From Knoellia flava TL1 (lineage in GTDB: Bacteria; Actinomycetota; Actinomycetes; Actinomycetales; Dermatophilaceae): a stretch of 64,000 bases of DNA. Position numbers and translations under genes: made by a program. A model generated the notes under the pieces. That model was given only the letters and a program-made list of their open reading frames with translations. It was not told the DNA's origin and searched no databases. Positions 56,780 through 64,000 of the stretch are shown piece after piece (position 1 is the first letter of the stretch; each line of letters begins with the position of its first letter). The stretch is from positions 1 to 64,000 of the forward strand of contig NZ_AVPI01000007.1 in assembly GCF_000768675.1 (NCBI RefSeq). Reading direction: 5' to 3'.

Positions 56780-59565
56780 TGGTCGCCTCCCTCGCCCGAC
56801 GCCTCGGAGTCAGCGTCGTCGTTGTCCACCGACGGTACGCCATCGGTCACCGCAGGGTCATCCTCCGAGGTGGCGGGCTGAGACGTGTCGTCCGCAGCCT
56901 CGTCCGAGGCACCCGCAGACCTTCCGTCAGTAGCCTCGTCGGGCGCCACTGCAGCGGCCTCCTCCGGGCTCAGCGGCTCGCCGTCGACGGGGGAGACACC
57001 CTCGGCGTCGGCCTCGGCGACCTCCTCCTCGACGACCTTCTCGGCGTTGCGGGCGACACCGACGATGGCGTCGTTCTTGCCCGGCTTGGCGAACCAGACA
57101 CCGGCAGTGTTGCGGCCGGTGAGCCGGACCTCGTCGACCCGCGAGCGGACGATGTTGCCGCGCTCGAAGACGACCATGACCTCGTCGTCCTCGGAGACGG
57201 TGAGGGCGCCGACGAGGTCGCCACCCTTCTCGGTCTGCTTGGCGACGGCAACACCGAGGATGGCGCGGCCCTTGACGTTCCACTGCGACGCCTTGGAGCG
57301 CTTGGCCAGGCCTGACTCGAAGACGACGAAGACGTCGGGGTCCGTGCCCTCCTCGATGACCGACATCGACAGCAGCGAGTCGTCACCGCGGAACTTCATG
57401 CCCGTGACACCGGACGTCGAGCGACCCATCGGGCGCAGCGTCGCGTCGTCGGCGTGGAAGCGCACCGACTGGCCCTTGCGCGAGACGAGGAGCAGGTCGT
57501 CCATCGACGACGTCAGACCGGCGCCGACGAGCTCGTCGCCGTCACGCAGGTTGACCGCGATGAGGCCACCCGAGCGCGGCGAGTCGTACTGCGAGAGCGG
57601 CGTCTTCTTGACGAGGCCGTTGCGCGTCGCGAGGACGAGGTGGGGCGACTGCTCGTAGTCGCGCAGCGCGAGCACCTGCGCGATGTGCTCGTCGGGCTGG
57701 AACGCCATGATGTTGGCGACGTGCTGGCCCTTGCTGTCGCGGCCGGCGTCGGGCAGCTCGTAGGCCTTGGCGCGGTAGACGCGGCCGAGGTTGGTGAAGA
57801 AGAGCAGCCAGTGGTGCGACGTCGTCGTGAAGAAGTGCGCCACGACGTCCTCGCCGCGCAGCTGCGCACCCTTGACGCCCTTGCCGCCGCGCTTCTGCGA
57901 GCGGTAGGCGTCGACCTTGGTGCGCTTGGCGTAGCCGCCACGGGTGATCGTGACGACGACGTCCTCCTCGGGGATGAGGTCCTCCATCGACATGTCGCCG
58001 TCGAAGCCGTGGATGTGCGTGCGGCGCTCGTCGCCGTACTTCTCCACGATCCCGGCGAGCTCCTCGGACACGATCGTCCGCTGCCGCTCGGGCTTGGCGA
58101 GGATGTCCTGGTAGTCCTCGATCTCACGCTGGATCGCGTCGTGCTCGTCGATGATCTTCTGGCGCTCCAGCGCCGCGAGGCGACGCAGCTGGAGCTCGAG
58201 GATCGCCCGGGCCTGGATCTCGTCGATCTCGAGGAGCTCCATGAGCCCGTCACGCGCGGCCTCCGCGGTCGAGGACCGGCGGATGAGCGCGATGACCTCG
58301 TCGAGCAGGTCAAGGGCCTTGAGCAGGCCGCGCAGGATGTGGATCCGGTCCTCGGCCTCCTTGAGGAGGTACGCCGTCCGCCTCTGGATGACGTCGATCT
58401 GGTGGTCGACCCAGTGCCGGATGAAGGCGTCGATCGGCAGCGTGCGGGGCACCCCGTCGACGAGCGCGAGCATGTTGGCGCCGAAGTTCGTCTGGAGCTG
58501 GGTGTGCTTGTAGAGGTTGTTGAGCACGACCTTGGCGACGGCGTCGCGCTTGAGCACGATGACGAGGCGCTGGCCGGTGCGACCCGACGTCTCGTCGCGG
58601 ATGTCGGCGATGCCCTGGAGGCGGCCCTCCTTGACGTGCTCGGCGATCTTCTGCGCGAGCGAGTCGGGGTTGACCTGGTAGGGCAGCTCGGTGATGACGA
58701 GGCACTGCCGGTTCTGGATCTCCTCGACCTCGACGACCGCTCGCATGATGACCGAGCCGCGGCCCGTTCGGTAGGCGTCCTCGATGCCCTTGCGGCCCAT
58801 GATGAGCGCGCCGGTGGGGAAGTCCGGTCCGGTGATCCGCGCCATGACGGCCTCGAGGGCCTCCTCGCGCGAGGCGCCGGGGTTCTCGAGCACCCACTGC
58901 GCGGCGTTCGCGACCTCGCGCAGGTTGTGCGGCGGGATCTGCGTGGCCATGCCGACCGCGATGCCGGACGAGCCGTTGACGAGCAGGTTGGGGAAGCGCG
59001 CCGGCAGGACCTGCGGTTCCATCGTCTTGCCGTCGTAGTTGGGGCCGAAGTCGACGGTCCTCTTGTCGATGTCGCGGACGAGCTCCATCGACAGCGGCGC
59101 CATGCGGCATTCGGTGTACCGCGGCGCGGCGGCCGGGTCGTCGCCCGGGCTGCCGAAGTTGCCCTGGCCCTGGACCAGCGGGTAGCGCAGCGACCAGTCC
59201 TGCACCAGCCGCACGAGGGCGTCGTAGATCGCGCCGTCACCGTGCGGGTGGTACTGACCCATGACGTCGCCGACGACACGGCTGCACTTGTTGAAGCCGC
59301 GGTCGGGCCGGTATCCACCGTCGTACATCGCGTAGATGACCCGCCGGTGCACCGGCTTGAGACCGTCCCGCACATCCGGCAGCGCCCGACTGACGATGAC
59401 CGACATCGCGTACTCGATGTAGGACCGCTGCATCTCGGTGTTGAGGTCGACCTCCTCCACCCGGTCGGTCTCACCGGGGGAGCGGTCGTGCATCACCGCT
59501 CCCTGGTCACCGGTGTCCTCGGTGTCCACGTCGTTGTCCGTCGTGCCATCGATGTCGTCAGCCAT
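56776..59565 (-). CDS. gyrA: DNA gyrase subunit A
   Basis: A 929-aa GyrA, the DNA-cleaving subunit of gyrase. The breakage-reunion domain has [19 protein letters not shown], catalytic Tyr150 (APRYTE; E. coli Tyr122) and the [18 protein letters not shown]. The C-terminal beta-pinwheel includes the GyrA box-type [11 protein letters not shown] 45-residue acidic N-terminal extension and a long Asp/Glu-rich tail (after about 840) are present. Gly111 stands where E. coli has Ser83; Asp115 equals Asp87. It is followed by DUF3566 with a 4-nt overlap. Confidence 0.97.
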   Translation of the reverse strand: MADDIDGTTDNDVDTEDTGDQGAVMHDRSPGETDRVEEVDLNTEMQRSYIEYAMSVIVSRALPDVRDGLKPVHRRVIYAMYDGGYRPDRGFNKCSRVVGDVMGQYHPHGDGAIYDALVRLVQDWSLRYPLVQGQGNFGSPGDDPAAAPRYTECRMAPLSMELVRDIDKRTVDFGPNYDGKTMEPQVLPARFPNLLVNGSSGIAVGMATQIPPHNLREVANAAQWVLENPGASREEALEAVMARITGPDFPTGALIMGRKGIEDAYRTGRGSVIMRAVVEVEEIQNRQCLVITELPYQVNPDSLAQKIAEHVKEGRLQGIADIRDETSGRTGQRLVIVLKRDAVAKVVLNNLYKHTQLQTNFGANMLALVDGVPRTLPIDAFIRHWVDHQIDVIQRRTAYLLKEAEDRIHILRGLLKALDLLDEVIALIRRSSTAEAARDGLMELLEIDEIQARAILELQLRRLAALERQKIIDEHDAIQREIEDYQDILAKPERQRTIVSEELAGIVEKYGDERRTHIHGFDGDMSMEDLIPEEDVVVTITRGGYAKRTKVDAYRSQKRGGKGVKGAQLRGEDVVAHFFTTTSHHWLLFFTNLGRVYRAKAYELPDAGRDSKGQHVANIMAFQPDEHIAQVLALRDYEQSPHLVLATRNGLVKKTPLSQYDSPRSGGLIAVNLRDGDELVGAGLTSSMDDLLLVSRKGQSVRFHADDATLRPMGRSTSGVTGMKFRGDDSLLSMSVIEEGTDPDVFVVFESGLAKRSKASQWNVKGRAILGVAVAKQTEKGGDLVGALTVSEDDEVMVVFERGNIVRSRVDEVRLTGRNTAGVWFAKPGKNDAIVGVARNAEKVVEEEVAEADAEGVSPVDGEPLSPEEAAAVAPDEATDGRSAGASDEAADDTSQPATSEDDPAVTDGVPSVDNDDADSEASGEGGDQ

Positions 59566-59740
59566 CAGTTCCCTTGTCTCTCAATACAGTTCGCAAACGG
59601 CGATGTATGCCGTGAAAGTCGGTTCGCCGGCCTGAGCGCCTCTTGCGTCCGGCAAGATGACGGCATAGCCACCACAGTTGCGGACGCAAGGCGAGTTGGG
59701 AGGTGAGGTGCCTCCGCGACCCAGCTGACCGGCATACGCA
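59566..59740 (-). other. gyrB-gyrA intergenic region with inverted repeat
   Basis: 175 bases. Arms CTTGCGTCCG (59642) and CGGACGCAAG (59681) flank 29 nt, and copies of the GTATGCC motif lie at 59605 and 59731. The gap suggests gyrA has its own promoter or a processing hairpin. Confidence 0.5.
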
Positions 59741-62198
<2,458 letters not shown>

Positions 62199-62921
62199 TC
62201 AGCGGCCGGTGGTGAAGAAGGTCCAGGTACCGTCCTCGGCGATGCCGACGCGGTAGCCGGTGTAGCCACCGTCGTCCTGGCGCATCTTCGTGGCCTGGCT
62301 CCTGGTGAGGAGGCCCGCCGCGACGACCTTGTCCCACTCGGCGTCGTTCTGGGCATACTGCTCGGAGAAGACCCGCGGCTGGATCGTGCCGTCGAAGGAC
62401 TCGGTCGGGGGCATCGACAGGACGATGGCGAGCGCCACGTAGCTCGACCCGGCCTTGCTCGTGAAGACCGAGGCCGGAGGCTGGTCGCCGGCGAGCCCGG
62501 TGGAGTCGGCGCGAGCGAGCGAGACGAGGGTCGCGGAGTCGCACGCCCGTGCGGCGGTCGAGATCTTCCTGGCCTTGGCAGCCGCGGCGGTCGACATGCC
62601 GGTGACGTCGGCCGCGCGCACCTTGGCCGCGGCGCACGCGGGGGTGCGCGTCGGGGTCGGTGTGGGCCTCGCAGCCGTCGGCGTGACCGACGGTGAGGGG
62701 GTCGGGGTGGCCGACGGCGTCTCGGTGACGGTGGGGGTCGGGCTCGGCGTCTCGCTCGGGATCTCCGACGACGACTCTGAGACGCTCGGGCTCGGCGACG
62801 TCGAGGGGGCGGCCGTGGGCTCGTCGTCGGAGCAGGCCGAGAGCGCGAGCGTGGCCAGCAGCAACGGAGCGAGCACGCGCGGAAGCCGGCGGGTGGACAG
62901 GACGAGACCCCGGGACGTCAT
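62199..62921 (-). CDS. Putative lipoprotein with Ser/Thr/Pro-rich linker
   Basis: A 240-aa protein. The lipoprotein signal has the lipobox LSAC (Cys30). A Ser/Thr/Pro linker (about 31-92) precedes a C-terminal globular domain of about 145 residues. That domain has CDSATLVSLARADSTGLAGD, PRVFSEQYAQNDAEWDKV and RVGIAEDGTWTFFTTG. No family was recognised. It is exported and membrane-anchored by inference. Confidence 0.72.
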   Translation of the reverse strand: MTSRGLVLSTRRLPRVLAPLLLATLALSACSDDEPTAAPSTSPSPSVSESSSEIPSETPSPTPTVTETPSATPTPSPSVTPTAARPTPTPTRTPACAAAKVRAADVTGMSTAAAAKARKISTAARACDSATLVSLARADSTGLAGDQPPASVFTSKAGSSYVALAIVLSMPPTESFDGTIQPRVFSEQYAQNDAEWDKVVAAGLLTRSQATKMRQDDGGYTGYRVGIAEDGTWTFFTTGR

Positions 62922-62981
62922 GCGGTCACTGTAACGGGAGTGACTGATGTGACTCAGTGCGACAAGCCGTGGTTCACACCC

Positions 62982-63039
62982 CCCGACTTCTTGCCCGGAT
63001 GCGACAGCCGAGCGTGGCGCAGTTGGGCAAGAAGTCGGG
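62982..63039. repeat. Palindromic intergenic repeat, family A copy 2
   Basis: Perfect 15-bp arms (62982-62996 and 63025-63039) with GACTTCTTGCCC. It lies after the thioesterase stop on the minus strand and before the lipoprotein start. Confidence 0.75.
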
Positions 63040-63057
63040 CGTTGGGGTGGTGGTGAG

Positions 63058-63504
63058 CTATGGCTGGGCGGCGAGCGTGCGCTCGACGACGGCGCGGACG
63101 TCGTCGGGGATCGGGACCGAGTGGCGGCCGGCGCGGTCGATGTAGACCTGCGCCCACAGCCCGTGCGCGGCGATGTCGTCGCTGCCGTCGGCGAAGAGCC
63201 CGAACGCGAAGGTCACGCTCTTGGTGCCGACTCGCTCGACCCGCACGCCCACGTCGACCGGGTGTGGGTAGGCCAGCTCGGCGTAGAACCGGCACGACGA
63301 CTCAGCGACCACTCCCAAGGTCGACGTCGTCGTCTCGTCGGTGCCGGTCTCGCGGATGAGCCAGGCGTTGAGCACCGAGTCGAAGAGCTCGTAGTAGACG
63401 GCGTTGTTGAGGTGGCCGTACATGTCGTTGTCGGCCCAGCGCGTGGTCACCCGCTGCATCTCCGGGAAGTCGGCACGGGTCAGCGAGCGCGGGTCGACGG
63501 TCAT
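63058..63504 (-). CDS. Acyl-CoA thioesterase, 4HBT hotdog family
   Basis: A 148-aa single hotdog domain. The signature TRWADNDMYGHLNNAVYYELFDS contains the catalytic Asp of the 4-hydroxybenzoyl-CoA thioesterase type (quoted in parts: TRWADNDMYGHLNN). It probably hydrolyses an acyl-CoA; substrate unknown. ATG 63504 gives the typical short N-terminus. It lies between two family A palindromes. Confidence 0.86.
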   Translation of the reverse strand: MTVDPRSLTRADFPEMQRVTTRWADNDMYGHLNNAVYYELFDSVLNAWLIRETGTDETTTSTLGVVAESSCRFYAELAYPHPVDVGVRVERVGTKSVTFAFGLFADGSDDIAAHGLWAQVYIDRAGRHSVPIPDDVRAVVERTLAAQP

Positions 63505-63556
63505 GCGCCGAGCGTAGTTGCGCCGGTCTTGAGACCGGACGTGCCGGCATACGTGG

Positions 63557-63618
63557 CGACTTATTGCCCAGATGGGACAGCTCGCTGGCGCTCGCCGTCC
63601 CATCTGGGCAATAAGTCG
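63557..63618. repeat. Palindromic intergenic repeat, family A copy 3
   Basis: Perfect 21-bp arms (63557-63577 and 63598-63618) with the variant core GACTTATTGCCC. It lies immediately after the MetQ-like stop on the minus strand and can terminate it. Confidence 0.8.
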
Positions 63619-63628
63619 GGGTTGCGGG

Positions 63629-64000
63629 TCAGGCGTCGGCGCCGGGAAGCACCGAGCCGTCGGGCCAGGTCTTCTCGATGTAGGCCTTGACCTCGGGCGA
63701 GTGGAGCAGCTCGTCGAGCTTCTTGAGAGCCGCGTTGGACTCGTCCTTCTTCTGGACGGCGAGGAAGTTGGCGTAGGGGTTGTCCTTGGCCTCCTCGACG
63801 AGGATCGCGTCCTTGGTCGGCGAGAGGTTGGCCTCGATCGCGTAGTTGCCGTTGATGACGGCGACGTCGAGGTCGTCGAGCGAGCGGACGAGCTGCGCCG
63901 GGTCGGTCTCCTTGAACTGGAGCTTCTTCGGGTTGGCGTCGATGTCGTAGATCGTCGCGTTCGTCGCGTCCTTGCCGGCCTTGAGCGTGATGACGCCGGC
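63629..64000 (-). CDS. metQ: MetQ/NlpA-type substrate-binding lipoprotein, C-terminal part
   Basis: The last 123 residues before the stop; the N-terminus lies beyond the window. Visible are DPAQLVRSLDDLDVAVINGNYA, EEAKDNPYANFLAVQKKDE and the closing EVKAYIEKTWPDGSVLPG. These match the C-terminal lobe of NLPA family methionine-binding lipoproteins (MetNIQ ABC importer). The partner metN/metI genes are not visible. Substrate assignment is from family only. Confidence 0.88.
   Translation of the reverse strand, partial: AGVITLKAGKDATNATIYDIDANPKKLQFKETDPAQLVRSLDDLDVAVINGNYAIEANLSPTKDAILVEEAKDNPYANFLAVQKKDESNAALKKLDELLHSPEVKAYIEKTWPDGSVLPGADA

Overview
The window is high-GC DNA (roughly 70% or more outside a few lower-GC patches) with GTG starts, 4-nt ATGA/GTGA gene overlaps, a CrgA/PknB/class E sortase set and actinobacterial gyrase. 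It is an actinobacterial chromosome, most likely of the Micrococcales (Intrasporangiaceae-like). That family guess is inferred from gene order and protein character only.

Backbone. 1-11.8 kb is the conserved actinobacterial cell-division and phosphosignalling block: fhaA (cut by the window edge), fhaB, pstP, rodA/ftsW, pbpA, pknB, then pabA/trpG, a small membrane protein, class E sortase, DUF881 protein, crgA, rhomboid protease and a cyclophilin. The matching other half lies at 55.7-61.8 kb: tRNA-Ala, DLW-39 protein, tRNA-Ile, DUF3566 protein, gyrA, gyrB, followed by a lipoprotein, a thioesterase and a MetQ-like lipoprotein cut by the right edge. In mycobacteria and many relatives these halves are nearly contiguous, so about 44 kb is interposed here.

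Interposed DNA, part 1 (11.9-39.6 kb). Host-like genes: an Ala/Lys-rich helical protein, a PLP enzyme, large secreted repeat proteins, a LysG/LysE pair, OsmC, a DUF1906/SH3 secreted protein, a PPOX protein, a GT4-GT4-GH130 glycan operon, a LuxR regulator facing RidA and an FAD oxidase, an SQR-like flavoprotein, a NarL-type two-component system, a secreted beta-helix protein and an ECF42 sigma factor with its DGPF partner.

Interposed DNA, part 2 (39.6-55.7 kb) is accessory. First comes a modification cluster: a Cys-motif protein, Vsr, a 5mC methyltransferase and an unknown 390-aa protein with a DHH-like DxDG motif. Then comes an 11.8-kb genomic island bounded by a 44-bp direct repeat of the tRNA-Ala 3' half. 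The island carries an McrA-like HNH nuclease, a group-2 sigma factor, a divergent two-gene helicase-nuclease system resembling a rearranged AddAB, an IS3-family element, an integrase remnant and small island genes.

Most unusual signals: (1) the heptamer GTATGCC/GGCATAC occurs about 44 times in both orientations and in both genes and gaps, including as inverted pairs in two terminators, but not at all from 35.8 to 55.5 kb. This looks like an uptake-signal-like or other host-specific repeat that acquired DNA lacks. (2) Ten DnaA-box-like nonamers lie within 146 bp between crgA and the rhomboid gene. (3) The island's helicase-nuclease pair is a candidate undescribed defence system. (4) Several families of intergenic palindromes are dispersed through the backbone.
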